NCBI GenBank assembly: GCA_029718625.1
Contig: CM056389.1
Span: 23,283,381-23,347,380 of the forward strand
DNA: 64,000 nucleotides
Source of the DNA: Synaphobranchus kaupii
Lineage: Eukaryota; Chordata; Actinopteri; Anguilliformes; Synaphobranchidae
Direction of reading: 5' to 3'
Positions within the stretch are counted from its first letter, which is position 1. The number at the start of each line of letters is the position of its first letter. The translations under genes were made by a program, and so were the position numbers. The notes under the pieces are model-generated. The model was not told the DNA's origin and made no database searches. It was given only the letters and a program-made list of their open reading frames with translations. This document shows positions 11,471 through 22,349 of the stretch, piece after piece.

Positions 11471-12298
11471 CTACGTTTCCCTTGTTTCCTCATCCTCCCT
11501 ATCCTCTGAAGGTGCACCTTCCTCATCCTGTCTCTCTGCTATTCCCCTGATATCGTCTCTAATCTTGTCCTGTGTGCGTCCTGGTTCTCTTGCTCTACAA
11601 CAGTGATTAAGGTGAAACCACACAGTTTTACCTTCGACCTTAAGTGCAGTAGGAGTTGTTAGAACCACCTTGTATGGTCCATCACGCCTGGGTTCACTCC
11701 ACCTTCTTTTGAACACTTTAATATACACCCAGTCTCCTGGGCGTGTTCCACATAAATCCTCTGAGATGTTGCTTGTTCTTCCTTCAGTGGCTCCTTTTAC
11801 CTGTTGGAAAATAGTCTTACGTATTCGTATATACGTAGTATTACGGTTAGATGCCACACATAATTTGCCAACTCTCTCAAGCTGCTCAAGCGGAGGTCCA
11901 TTGTATGGACCACACAGGTACGGTACTGGCATCGGTCTACCTGTTAGCATTTCATGCGGGGTTAGATGTATGCTTCTGTTAGTTTGCATTCTCATGCTCA
12001 TTAGTGCCAGTGGTAGTGCCTCTACCCAGTTGATTCTGCCGTCTGCACATATTTTGGCTATTTTTGCTTTCAAAGTGCCATTCGCCCTTTCCACCATTCC
12101 TTGTGACTGTGGATTATATACACACCCAAATCTTTGCCAAATCTTTGCACACCCAAACTCCCAACATTTTAGATATGACTCATCATTTCAGCTACAAAAT
12201 GTGGTCCATTGTCCGAATCTTATCTGGAATCCCAAACCTGGGAAACTACTTGTGGGTGTTGCCTCTATCCACCTACTGAATCTGTCCACCATCACTAG
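11471..12298 (-). pseudogene. ERV integrase, catalytic C-terminal half + C-terminal domain
   Basis: The open frame 11471-12097 carries the distal catalytic-core segment (VERANGTLK, then a [23 protein letters not shown] stretch) and a C-terminal domain with the basic [13 protein letters not shown] motif, as in gamma-type integrases. Upstream sequence to 12298 (VDRFSRWIEA) belongs to the same core but contains a stop. The integrase is interrupted at 12298 by the L2 LINE and resumes at 13341. Confidence 0.85.
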
Positions 12299-13340
12299 CA
12301 TGATGGCTACCCATCACCTGAAGCTCAACCTTGACAAGACAGAGCTCCTTTTCATGCCACACAAGACCTCCCCACTACATGACCTCTCCATCACCGTTGA
12401 CGGGACCGTGGTGGCTGCCTCCCGCTCTGCAAGGAACCTGGGGGTGGTCCTGGACGACCGGCTGGACTTCAAAGAGCACATCAGAGCGACGGCTCGGTCC
12501 TGCAGGTTCCTCCTGTACAACATCAGGAGGATTCGACCGTACCTGACCACCTACTCCACCCAGCTTCTTGTCCAGACCATGGTCACCTCACGCCTGGACT
12601 ACTGCAACTCCCTGCTCGCTAGCCTACCAGCCTGTGCCATTCTGCCTCTTCAACTGATCCAGAATGCAGCTGCCCGGCTTGTGTTCAACCTCCCGAAATT
12701 TTCCCATGTAACCCCCCTGCTGAGGTCACTCCACTGGCTGCCAGTTGCAGCCAGGATCAGGTTCAAAGTTCTGACCCTGGCCTACACTGCAGCCAATAGG
12801 ACAGGCCCCGTATACCTGCAGGACTTAATCCAGAACTATGTTCCTGCTCGACCACTTCGCTCTTCTACAGCAGGGCGACTGGCACTTCCCCCCCCCCTCC
12901 GTGTCAAAGGCTCTCACTCGTCACGACTGCAGAGTTTTTCCACCTTAGCTCCTCAGTGGTGGAATGAACTTCCCATTCCCCTACGTTCTACTCCAACCCT
13001 GCCTGCATTTCGTCGAGGCCTGAAGACACACCTCTTCAAACTCCACCTTGACTGATATTCTAACCTAGGAATATCAGTTCCCTGTGTTTACTAGTTCCCT
13101 GTGTTTTTCCTGTCTGTTTATTATAGTTTATAATAGTATTTAGAATAGAAGTGTAGTATTGCTGATTTACCCACAGCTTACTGTGAACTACAGTCAATGT
13201 TCATTACTAGGGATAGCTGCTACATTATGGGAAGGATGTGCTTTGTCTTGTCTGTTCTGTAGTGATCTTGATGATGTCTCTATGCACTTACTGTACGTCG
13301 CTTTGGATAAAAGCGTCTGCTAAATGAATGTAATGTAATG
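12299..13340 (+). mobile_element. 5'-truncated L2 LINE inserted in ERV integrase
   Basis: The plus-strand frame to 13055 encodes the C-terminal part of an L2-clade ORF2: the post-palm HHLKLNLDKTELLF motif, LDYCNSLLASLP, LIQNAAARLVFN, LHWLPVAARIRFK and the terminal FRRGLKTHLFKLHLD. A 3' UTR follows, ending in the fish L2 tail GGATAAAAGCGTCTGCTAAA and ATGTA repeats. The 5' truncation just after the catalytic palm is typical of incomplete reverse transcription. The fragment is open for about 250 codons, so this is a fairly young copy. Retroviral integrase sequence abuts both ends, and no clear target-site duplication is seen. Confidence 0.93.
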
Positions 13341-13510
13341 TACCTTTTATTCTGAACGCGCTTGATCATATCCACATAATCTATCATTAGGTGTCTAAAT
13401 AGTCCGTCAGGTGGTGGAATGTGCCAAATTGGCACTGAAAATGCCTTCCTGTTATTGTATGTCACACAGACTTCACAATCGTTCAGTGCCCAATCCACCA
13501 TACTTGTCAA
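13341..13510 (-). pseudogene. ERV integrase, N-terminal zinc-binding/early core part
   Basis: The minus-strand frame holds the Cys-X2-Cys end of the HHCC zinc finger (CEVCVTYN) and the first core strand with its catalytic Asp (LMIDYVDM), and stops at the L2 insertion point. Sequence on the other side of the L2 continues the same core, so this was one integrase gene. Confidence 0.8.
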
Positions 13511-13973
13511 ATAGGGCGACCACTAAGAATGCGCTTGAGCACTTCCCCCTTTGCGCAATGGTCCTGACCATGCGCATCCTTAATTAGGGTGTGAACTACT
13601 GCCATTGGCGCTACAAAGTGTACTTTTGGCCCTCTCCACAAGCCCTTGTGGATGCCGTCCTGTGTCTTCACCGCCCTCCTTTTTAGCCAAACGCTGAGTT
13701 CGTACACGCTTACTGCATTTTGTGCCTCAATTAGAGAGAGAGCACATCCCTTGTGGGACTTGGCTCTTCTGCTACTATCGCCCCCATAAGGGCTGGTCCT
13801 ATCGCAGCATGGCGTGCTACTTCGTCTACTAAATTGTTGCCTTTGGCAACCAAGATGTGCGCTTTCTGATGTGCTGGGCACTTTATAATGGCCACTGCCT
13901 CGGTAATTTCATGGCCTCCAACAAGTCTGACAAACACCATAAGCATAAGTTGAATCTGTGTAAATAGTGACAC
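13507..13973 (-). pseudogene. ERV RNase H domain (frameshifted)
   Basis: Two overlapping minus-strand frames share the segment. The conserved C-terminal RNase H pattern is visible as IKCPAHQK followed by GNNLVDEVAR, which carries a catalytic-type Asp. The upstream half is degraded. It lies between RT and integrase as in retroviral pol. Confidence 0.7.
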
Positions 13974-14245
13974 ACTTTCCAGCCGCCATTTGGCATGGTG
14001 CTGTTAGGGCTCTAATTTCTGCTAGTTGAGCAGACTATGGTTGTGCATGAGTCTCATCTCTGAAGCAGGAACTATCGACAAACAGCATGAGGGCCGCTGT
14101 AATGGGTTAATTATACAAGTTGTCATGAGAATTAAGAAAAACATTTGTTCTGTGAACACAGTCATGGGGACTACCGTCTGGGTAAAACCATTCTGGTTGC
14201 CGGGTTAACGGTCGTGCATCATTGGATGTTGAGATCTGGTGTGGA

Positions 14246-15430
14246 TTAAATTACTTCGTAGCCGGTTTTCCTAGCTTGGGTTAAGACAAAGTGCAGTCTA
14301 GTCAACAACACACGTATTTGATGGGACGTGTATAGTGTTACCGGATGCCCCATTGTCAAGGTGGAGGCTCTTTGATAAGCAAATACAGCTGCGGCCAATC
14401 CTTGATAGCATGGTGGCAGTCCTCGTTCCACAGCATCCAGTTTTGTGCTATAATAAGCCAACGCCTGTTTGCCTGTCGGTGTGTCCTGCATCAAGACTGC
14501 ACAGGCAAAACCTGAGCGCTCAGGAACATATAGGTGGAATGGTTTACTGTAGTCCGGATTTCCAAGTGCTGGGGCTGTTTGCATGTGATGCTTTAGGGCT
14601 TGGAAAGCCCCATCTGCCTTCTCAGTCCATGACAATAGGGCCGTACTATTGTTTTGCCCTGTCGCTCTGATTAATGTTCGTAACGGCGATGTAATGACAG
14701 CATAGTCGCATATCCATGGTCTACTGTAGCCTGCCATTCCTAGGAAAGAAAGCATCTGTCCGACTGTTTGAGGCTTGGGTGCCTTAGTGATAGCTTCAGC
14801 ATGGGACGCAATAAGTCTCTTGTCACCACTCAATTGTCTTCCCAGGTACTCAACTGTTTGTTGACAAAACTGCAATTTGTCTCTGCTAACCTTATGACCT
14901 GTCATTGCCAGTCTTCCTCGCACTGTTCCCTAGTGTGGCTGCAAATTAACAAATCATCCACATATTGGATCAGAATGCTTGATATGTTTAAATGCTGCAA
15001 GTCTTGTGACAACACTCTATTGAACACTGAGGGGCTTTCACAATATCCTTGCGGCAGCCTGGTGTATGTGTATTGCTGACCTTGGTATGTGAATGCAAAA
15101 TGGTACTGTGATTCCAGATGTAGTGGTACGCTGAAAAAAGAGGAACACAAGTCAATTACTGTATACCATTGCATGTTGGAAAGTAGTGTATGTGGGACTG
15201 GGTGCTTCTGCTTCAACAACAGAATTGATGGCTCTTAAGTCATGTACCAGCCGATAGTCATTGGAGTGTGCCTTTTTGATTATAAAAATCGGTGTGTTGC
15301 ACGGACTCCCAGTTTTTACCAGCACTCCGGCTTTTATAAGGCTATCAATCGTGGGCTCAATTCCAGCTATTGCCTGCTGCCTAAGGGGGTACTGCTTTTG
15401 GCTTCAGTGTAATATGCACTGGCCTTGCTC
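14246..15430 (-). pseudogene. ERV reverse transcriptase (broken)
   Basis: On the minus strand the N-terminal fingers are recognisable about 15430-15220 (PCNTPI-type and DYRLVHDL-type motifs) but contain stops. The palm (14902-15219) retains the LPQGYCESP motif and the YVDD active-site box with its two metal-binding Asp residues. The thumb and connection (14246-14923) includes YLGRQLSGD and LSFLGMAGYSRPWI. The pieces are in different frames. This polymerase would have copied the viral RNA into DNA. No full-length product is possible. Confidence 0.88.
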
Positions 15431-15537
15431 ACTTTACGCAGCCTACATCCGTTTCGTGTTTTGACCACACATTTTCCGTCACCTGTTGTAACAATGTGTC
15501 ATGCTCTGGTAAGATGGGCATCTGTGTTGGGAACCTA

Positions 15538-16015
15538 TCATCTAACAACCCTTTCTGTTAGACCATTGTCGTGCGTTTTTACTGAGATTCTAATGAATTG
15601 TTTATCTGGAGAGATATGGATGTATTTGTTAGCTGTTGGTGTCCATTCTAGCACTTGCAAAGCTGCTTTAACCATTGGTCCCAAATCATGTGACTCCCAG
15701 CCTTCTGCTACTAACAACGTCACGTGTGGGGTAGACTCTTGAACTTGGAACCATTGATGTAAAGACGGTGGCAATGTTACTGCGGATGCTGCTCCTTGTG
15801 ATCCTATGTAAATATTGTGACTTTCAATTGGAAAGTGGCATTTGTTGATGACATCATCCCAGCATGCTTCATAATCCTTGTGTGTTTGTTGCTCGTCATA
15901 CATGAGGGTACAGTGTAAAGTCGCCTTTCCACTGAATACGACTACGCAAGCAGACAGTCGGATTGCGCCCCTTAGTGTTCGTTGTACCACATTATTGAAT
16001 AGGTCGTACTCAGTC
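15538..16015 (-). pseudogene. ERV segment between protease and RT
   Basis: A 150-codon minus-strand frame lies immediately upstream of the RT fingers in the element's orientation. It has no catalytic motif I can identify. By position it is the N-terminal region of pol. A stop interrupts the frame at its upstream end near 16017. Confidence 0.4.
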
Positions 16016-16855
16016 AGTCATTCTGTCGCAAACTGATTTTGGCGGTCTCCGAGCACCCTGTCCTGTATAATCTTACCCTAGAGGGGTACAGGGACATAAA
16101 TAAAAAAACTCAAGTATGGAAAAAGGTCAGCGAGACTGTTGACTTGCCAGGTTAGTTTCGGGAGAATTATTTTTTAAAAACACATTAGTATTCTGACATA
16201 ACGTTATGTGAACAAGCTAACTTTAACTGACGCGTGTTAAAAGTTAACCAGTCACATTAACTATCTAGCTAGCCGTGGTGTGATCATGGTGCACGAATGA
16301 ATGAATGAGAGAATTTGGGAGGCAAAATTTTAATATAAAAACCGTTACAAAAACAAACGTAGGCAATACACAATGCAGGGGAAATGCAGAGAAATGTTCT
16401 CGCTAAAGGACTAGCTTTGCTATTGTTATATCTAGCCCTAGCTTGAAATAGGTTATATAACAGCGAATGTTTTTTTAAATATAAAATAACACAAATGCTA
16501 CACGCAAAATCGATTACAATATCATTATTTATTAACCCAAATGCTCATCAAAATCAATCAGTCAACCAATCAATCTCATTATCTTCTGTAGCCTAGCCTA
16601 CTTGTTTCTTTCGTTGTTGCAAGACATCTAGGTTAGGTAGCATCGATCGTCATTTCCTGTCGGGTGTCGGAGTATATTTTGTCGGACAAGTTGAAAATTT
16701 TCAACGTATCCGTAGCCTCGGTCGGACAGAAAATCCCCGCAGCGCAGTCCACCGGAGCTCCTCGCATCCGATACATGACTGGCCATAGAAAATGAATGAC
16801 TTCCGGTACGTTCTTATACGTATGTCGTATATAGTGGAAAGGCGGCTTAAGGGCA
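16016..16855. other. Insert of unknown type between ERV protease and pol
   Basis: Retroviral coding similarity stops on both sides. The interior has no transposase. It contains a perfect 16-bp palindrome (GTTGAAAATTTTCAAC, 16690-16705) and paired GTCGGACA words near 16680 and 16720, suggesting a non-autonomous DNA element. The ends were not resolved. Confidence 0.35.
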
Positions 16856-16856
16856 A

Positions 16857-17276
16857 TCAAGGTTCTACAGCGTTGCCAAGTTGGGTTCGCACCCATGGCC
16901 CCGAGCTCTTCCATTGTTCGTGCAGCATTGATTGTTGAGGGGTCAAATGCAACCAATATGCCATGGGTTGCAGGACCCCACTTTGTTGAGGTAGCATGGC
17001 CATCATTTTGTTCTGCAGGTCATCAGGGATGTCCACATACACTCCATCTTGTGTACACAAAATGTTAGCTTTTAACAAACATAAAATGTCTCTGCCTAGT
17101 AGATTAACTGGAGTATGGGCTGAGTACAGTAGGTGTACGATTATAGTTCTGTCAGCAGTGCGTATTGGGACCGATAGTTCTGTCAGCAATGCGCATTGGC
17201 ACCTCCTAATTAGATGAGAATTGACCAAATTTGCCATCTGCGCCAAAGGCTTAATTGCGAGTTGAATGTTAAACAA
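16857..17276 (-). pseudogene. ERV protease, C-terminal part
   Basis: The minus-strand frame includes the retropepsin pattern around VNLLGRDIL, the conserved helix after the flap in aspartic proteases, followed by a poorly conserved tail. The N-terminal active-site DTG loop is not recognisable, because the sequence upstream of 17276 turns into unrelated repeat. This is the most 5' retroviral segment visible, and no gag was found beyond it. Confidence 0.65.
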
Positions 17277-17429
17277 TCTGGGCGCAGTGCGAATGTCGCG
17301 AATATGTACCTACATGCGAATCCACTTTTGATGTTGTTTTCTCTCCACCCATTAACAGCACAGCAGCCGAGAGCTGGCTCAAGCTGGAGCAAGTTAACAT
17401 GTACAGTATCTAAGCTGAAAGTTTAATGA

Positions 17430-17812
17430 ATGAAACGGATAGTAGGTTGGAAACGGATATTTCTCTGAACTCCACCAGTCTCATAAATTTTCTCGTATGG
17501 AGGGCAAAAGCGAGTGGCTGGCTAGCTACGCTGATTGTAGCTTGCTCTGCTGCAAGTGCAAATGTTACGCCATTAACAGCAAACCTCAGTGCTCAACGCA
17601 AAGGCTGATGTTAATGCCAGTGGGCTCAGTCCGCAACAAGCACTGTCACTGCGGTTGCGCAAATGACACATGCACACACACACACACACACACACACCCT
17701 CGCCTCCCGCTTTGTGCAACCTACAATCTGTAATATGTTTAACCATCGTGAATTTGGCATCGCATTTCTTGAAATCTGTTGTTGTTATTGAAGGATACTT
17801 TCCAAGAATCAA
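17430..17812 (-). repeat. hAT-related repeat fragment with (AC)n, partner of 41563-42366
   Basis: About 17560-17770 matches 41700-41930 in inverted orientation: AAATGTTACGCC, CAGTGCTCAACG, GTGGGCTCAGTCCGCAACAA, a central (AC/GT) microsatellite and TTTGTGCAACCTACAATC. The partner is bounded by hAT-type termini, and these termini were not found here. Confidence 0.5.
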
Positions 17813-18212
17813 ACAAAGGTAAATAGTAGCATGTTCATGAACAAGATTAATGTTTTTTCCCTGTAATTTCTCAAAAAATACAGAATTTCAGGGATTTAGA
17901 TACTCAATAATGCACATATGAAAGAATCAAACACCCGTATTACACAATATAAACCAATAAGTCAGTAGCAAGGTGGTTAATCATGTGCAATCTGATGAAT
18001 GAGTCAAAGGTGAAAATGAAACTCAATCTTCTGTTGTAGGGCATAAAATTACAAAATATAAACACAAAGGTGGTGTTCCACACTAACAAGGTCATTACCT
18101 AGGCCCAATGTGTTTATGATAAACATATTGTCTTTTGAACCAAAGACGGGTCCTTTATAGTTCCTAAGACATCTCTGATCAAATGCACTGACTAAGTGAT
18201 ATAAAAAAAGAT
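17813..18212. other. No gene seen
   Basis: AT-rich sequence without a supported ORF or repeat assignment. Confidence 0.25.
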
Positions 18213-19504
18213 GAACTTAAAAAATCATATTCATTATCCAGTTCTTCAATATCCTCATCTGCACTTTCCCCATCGTCTGACTCAGAGATGGATGCCCGGT
18301 TCTCTCAGTCTGGCAGTCTGCACATACGTATCAGTGCATTTCAGTCCGTTTGACAAACACACACATTTTGGTAGTGAACACTTCCTTTTACAATTGCAGG
18401 CTAATAAATCAAGGACTGCCTCAGGTGCTGGCTGACCATCCAACTGTTCAATTCCTCCTTCCTTCTCCATCTTCCATCCTCGGCCAACAGGACTTGGTAC
18501 TTTCGGGTCCTGTTCAATAAATCATCTCCATATTGCAGCCTGGTAGTTAGCTCTTTGTGCGTGTTTCACCAAACAGTCCCTGCATGGTGGAAGCTGGTGG
18601 CTCTCTATCTCACCTCCTTAGCACAGAATAGGTCGTACCTGAGATCATTTACCTTAGTGGATGATGCCTTTGGGGCATAGAGGAGGCAAGTAAATGCCTC
18701 TAGTTTGTCCATCAGTTCTCGGGAGAGGTCCCAAATATGACCCAACTCTAGGAATGTGTCCTGGGTTTCCCTGTTGCTGGTCAAGATTTTCAAGGCGCTT
18801 ATCTTCGCTTTGCCTGTAAATGCACTGACAGTGTTACATCCTGTATATGCATGCATCCCAATGAGAGCCCTACAGACATCTATGCCAACAAGTGGCAGCA
18901 ACCTTCATGATGTCAAAGAGCCTCGTCCGGGTTGTAGTTCCACATTTCTGGAACAGTGGGACTCCAATCTTGTCATGAAATGCCAAGGACATTATGAAGA
19001 CATCTGTGTCCTCTAAGCAGATCACTACAGCCTGATAGCCCTCACTTGCTGCATGAGCAGCATGGAGAAGTAGGCACCCATCTGCTTCTTCCTGTTGGCA
19101 CTGAAGAGCTGGCACCTCCTCACTGTCCTAAGATGTGATTCTGTAACATTTGGCATTCACAGTTGCATATAGAACCTTCCCCGGTAGCTTTTCTCAGTAT
19201 TCTGGTTTCCTCCGACTAAGAAGGTAATGAGACTGGTCTTGTTATTAACTGTGCTTAGGAACCACCTCCACTGCCTCACAATATGTGTGCCAGTGATGCT
19301 TTGCAGCTGATGGCTGGCCTCTCCACCTCGTAGTGATCTCTCACTGTTCTTGATAGTGTTCTCCCTGTATGTGTCAAACACAACATCTATTCTGTCACTA
19401 TCAGCTCCTTCCCTCAGTGCCATAGACAAAACTGTAGTGGCAACATCTCCAAAAGTAACTTGACCACCTTTTACTCTTTGGATTAAGTTCATCCGATCGA
19501 CCAC
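18213..19504 (-). pseudogene. Broken gene of an EEAD/EDTD + CXC-domain protein family
   Basis: Minus-strand frames, in order: 19504-19157 (a conserved-looking IDVVFDTYRENTIKNSERS block and a KTSLITFL block); 19115-18870 (QQEEADGCLLLHAAHAA, then ICLEDTDVFIMSLAF); 18901-18605 (GMHAYTGCNTVSAFTGKAK and LRYDLFCAKEV); and, after stops, 18470-18282 (GQPAPEAVLDLLACNC with a CKRKCSLPKCVC cysteine cluster). An acidic Ser/Asp/Glu tail lies near 18213-18290. I recall this architecture from repetitive uncharacterised metazoan proteins. The spaced acidic residues resemble a PIN/FEN-like nuclease fold and the cysteine cluster a TSO1/tesmin CXC motif, but both readings are inference. At least three frameshifts or stops make it a pseudogene. 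Confidence 0.6.
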
Positions 19505-20549
19505 TGAAGCAGAGTTACCTGGGAGAATTTATAATGTACATCTAACTTATATTTTGTTATTTTAGTTTATGATCAAATTTTCTTCAAATTCACGTATTTA
19601 AACATGGTATCCATTAATTAGGGTATGGGCAAAAAAATTCTGTACCACTTTATATGAAAACAAAATCATATGTTCTGCAATGTATCAGCACTGGACTATC
19701 AGTGCCTGTAATTGCAAACACTAAATGCTAGGCTAGTTTTAACAAAGCAAAGCAAATAACATGATCTACGTGCCTAACAATTTTCAAGAAGATATAGCCT
19801 ATAATAAGAGAAAACCATTAGTTTTAAATAGAATGTCGTCTTCTGTCTTACGCCGGTTTCAGAAAAGTTTATTTTGGGATGGGGTTACTAAACGGCTAAT
19901 AACACACAAAAGGCTACCACCAATGCAATGCTATCACATAGTTTCTGACTGTAGAGATGTATACCCTGCCAAAAATTACGATGAGCATTATTCCCCTTGG
20001 ATGGTCTGGGTCACAGCCTATTTGTCGACCTAGCTAATCATACATTGTTTAGTTTGTTTTACCACATTAGATAGCTAAATGCTAATCGCAATTAGTTTGC
20101 AACTAATGATAGATACTTTTTTGAATAATCTTTCTTTAGAAGTCACGAAAATCCTCTATTTAAAAGGCTTTTTTTTTTTTAATCGCTTGAGCATTTCACC
20201 CTCCCAGCTTACTTGCCATACCCTACCGTTTGCTGAAATCACGCCACTGCCCACCACTGATCAGCACGACGCAGTGCATCTGGAAACAAGCTGGAAACAA
20301 GGGAACCTGGGGAGGCGCAGTTCTAGTGCGGTAAGCTTCAAGACTCACATTAAACGTATAAAATTGATATAGAAGTTTAAGAAATAACCCGGCGTTCCCC
20401 TTTAAAGTGCGCTTTCACTTTACTTTCCAAGAAGGACACTTTAATCACGTTTTGAAATACTTCCTCTACCAATTTAGGATACAGAATTAATAAGTTAATA
20501 AATAGTATACTTAAAGTATAGTTCTTTAGGTATAAAGTACTTTAAGTCT
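19505..20549. other. No gene seen; AT-rich
   Basis: A poly-T run occurs at 20168-20179 and a tandem CTGGAAACAAG pair at 20280-20300. Nothing else is recognised. Confidence 0.25.
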
Positions 20550-20722
20550 ACTAAAAATGCGAGGGTGAAATAGGCAAAACAAGCAGGGAAACCACGCCCA
20601 AGCCTGCACAACAAGTAAGACAGACAGGGAAACGTAAAAACAAGACAAGTGACGTGAGGAAAAGGGGAAAACACGGAGCACAAACAGGGATGGGGACTGA
20701 GAGTGTAATGGAGAGTGTAACA
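20550..20722 (-). repeat. Truncated Ty3/Gypsy 3' LTR
   Basis: On the minus strand TGTTACACTCTCC begins directly after a long G-run polypurine tract (20723-20740), the expected start of a 3' LTR downstream of the pol gene at 20741-21254. The downstream end of the LTR was not found, and the left limit given is approximate. Confidence 0.5.
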
Positions 20723-20740
20723 GTACCCCCCCCCCCCCTC

Positions 20741-21254
20741 AAGGCACGCCTCCGGACCTACCACCAGGCCTGATCTTCTGGGAGTGGTCCCGGTGGAAAT
20801 CCCGGGTGAGGGAGGGGTCCAGAATTAACCGGCGGGATATGCATGACCGCTCTTCCGGACCTTAGCCCTCCCAGTCCACCAGGTATTGGAAACCGCAGAC
20901 CGTGTATGCCGTGGCGTCATCAATGATCCGGGGAGGTGGGGGGGCTTTGACGGGGGCACTGAGGGGACTGGAGTAGACGGGCTTGACCTGACTGACATGG
21001 AACACCGGGTGGATTCTGAGGGATGAGGGGAGCTTGAGCTTGACTGTTGCGGGATTGATAACAGTGAGGATGGGGTAGGGGCCAACGAAACGGGGCTGTA
21101 ATTTCTTGGAGGTGGATTGGAGGGGAATGGATGATGTGGAGAGCCAGACCTGTTGTCCCGGGGCATACTTGAAGGGTTTCTTCTCCTGACTTATTTTTCC
21201 ATAGAGTTCAATAGGAAAATTTGTCAGAAGAAACCCTTCAAGATATCCATCCAT
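20741..21254 (-). pseudogene. Ty3/Gypsy integrase C-terminus with chromodomain
   Basis: The minus-strand frame (20862-21254) holds the integrase C-terminal GPY/F-type region ([33 protein letters not shown], [12 protein letters not shown]) followed by the start of a chromodomain (FQYLVDWEG). The rest of the chromodomain is in another frame down to about 20741. In intact elements this end of integrase steers insertion to chromatin. Only the end of pol survives. It is a different subfamily from the Gypsy copies at 30 kb and 43 kb. Confidence 0.85.
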
Positions 21255-21564
21255 ATCTACTGTATTTCTGGCAGCAGAGTGATGATTTAAGGCTTGTTTG
21301 ATACGTCAGACCCTTGATGACTTCGAGCCATTTTGCCAACCATGTGTTCCATACTGTTCCAATGTAATTTACAGCTAAATCTAGTCCCACCCCCCAATTC
21401 CCATATAGATCCATTCAAATGCAGAGGTTATAGTATTGATGGTAAGAGTACCAGAAAATAAGATATCTAGAGTCTTTTGATGTTGTTGGGTCACAGACAT
21501 CAGGACGTCATGGCATGCAAAGAATGTGATCAAAAATGTTTTTTTATTTTTTTATTTTTTTATT
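21255..21564. other. No gene seen
   Basis: Ends in three imperfect TTTTTTATTTTTTTA-type repeats (21538-21566). May include degraded interior of the adjacent Tc1 element. Confidence 0.25.
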
Positions 21565-21770
21565 TAAAGGCACAGTCAACTTAGTGTATGTAAACTTCTG
21601 ACCCACTGGAATTGTGATAGTGAATTAAAAGTGAAATAATCTGCCTGTAAAAAATGACTTGTGTCATGCACAAAGTAGATGTCCTAACTGACTTGCCAAC
21701 ACTATAGTTTGGTTAAAAATGAGTTTTAATGACTTCAACCTAAGTGTATGTAAAGTTCTGACTTCAACTG
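21565..21770 (+). mobile_element. Right end of a Sleeping Beauty/salmonid-type Tc1 transposon
   Basis: The sequence contains the diagnostic direct repeats AGTGTATGTAAACTTCTGAC (21579) and AAGTGTATGTAAAGTTCTGA (21741), an intervening GTCATGCACAAAGTAGATGT segment, and the terminus ACTTCAACTG at 21761-21770 followed by TA. This is the IR/DR layout of Sleeping Beauty-like elements. The left end and the transposase are absent. Confidence 0.85.
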
Positions 21771-22349
21771 TATATACACACAGTAGAGCCCAAGAAATGC
21801 AAACGGACGTACAGATTCACTAGAAAACCATGCAAACTATGAACCCATTTTCAAACTTTTTAATAAACAATACATATTCTCTTTTGTATTATCACTGGTT
21901 GTGCATTAAACGAAAAAAAGTCACACTTCCCTTTGATAAAAACAGGGCAGACACTTCTCCCTCTATAACAGTATATTGGGTCCATATAAAAGTAGGGCTA
22001 GTTGGGTGAGTTTTTCTGATGTAGAAAACACAAGTTATGTTCTGAGATTCAGCTTGTGGCTTGTTTGATTATCGGGCACTAATTTCTACATGTATTTATA
22101 GCCTCAAAATTAGAGTCTGCTTAAAATATCAGACCAAAATAATTCATATGGCCAATAAATGAATCACATTAAAATTGGGACATTTGACAACATGAAAAGA
22201 TTTATCAGAAATTTCTGAAAAAAACAATTCCGAACCACCCAATTCCTAAGGTTTTCATATCTCTAAATGTATTAATGACAGTGTAAAATTGTCATTTTCA
22301 TGGTATCCAGTATATTGTACCATAGTTCAAGTAGTAGCAAATTTTCTAA
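21771..22349. other. 3' flank of the odorant receptor gene
   Basis: AT-rich, no ORF. The receptor's 3' UTR must lie in the right-hand part, but no confident minus-strand polyadenylation signal was picked out. Confidence 0.3.

Larger units (their letters stand above)
9642..17276 (-). mobile_element. Degraded endogenous retrovirus (gamma/epsilon-like), pro-pol-env
   Basis: On the minus strand, in retroviral order from high to low coordinates, there are protease (17276-16857), a pre-RT segment, reverse transcriptase (15430-14246), RNase H (13973-13507), integrase (13510-11471, split) and Env surface and transmembrane parts (11197-9642). Every region has stops or frameshifts. A CX6CC cysteine motif in Env and a class-I-like pol order point to gamma/epsilon-type fish retroviruses. 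Gag and both LTRs are not recognisable. An L2 LINE (12299-13340) and an unidentified insert (about 16016-16855) interrupt it, so it predates both. Confidence 0.85.

Noticed and set aside
11670..12290. N-terminal part of the 461-codon plus-strand ORF
   Set aside because: Antisense to retroviral integrase. Only the part after 12299 is L2 coding sequence.
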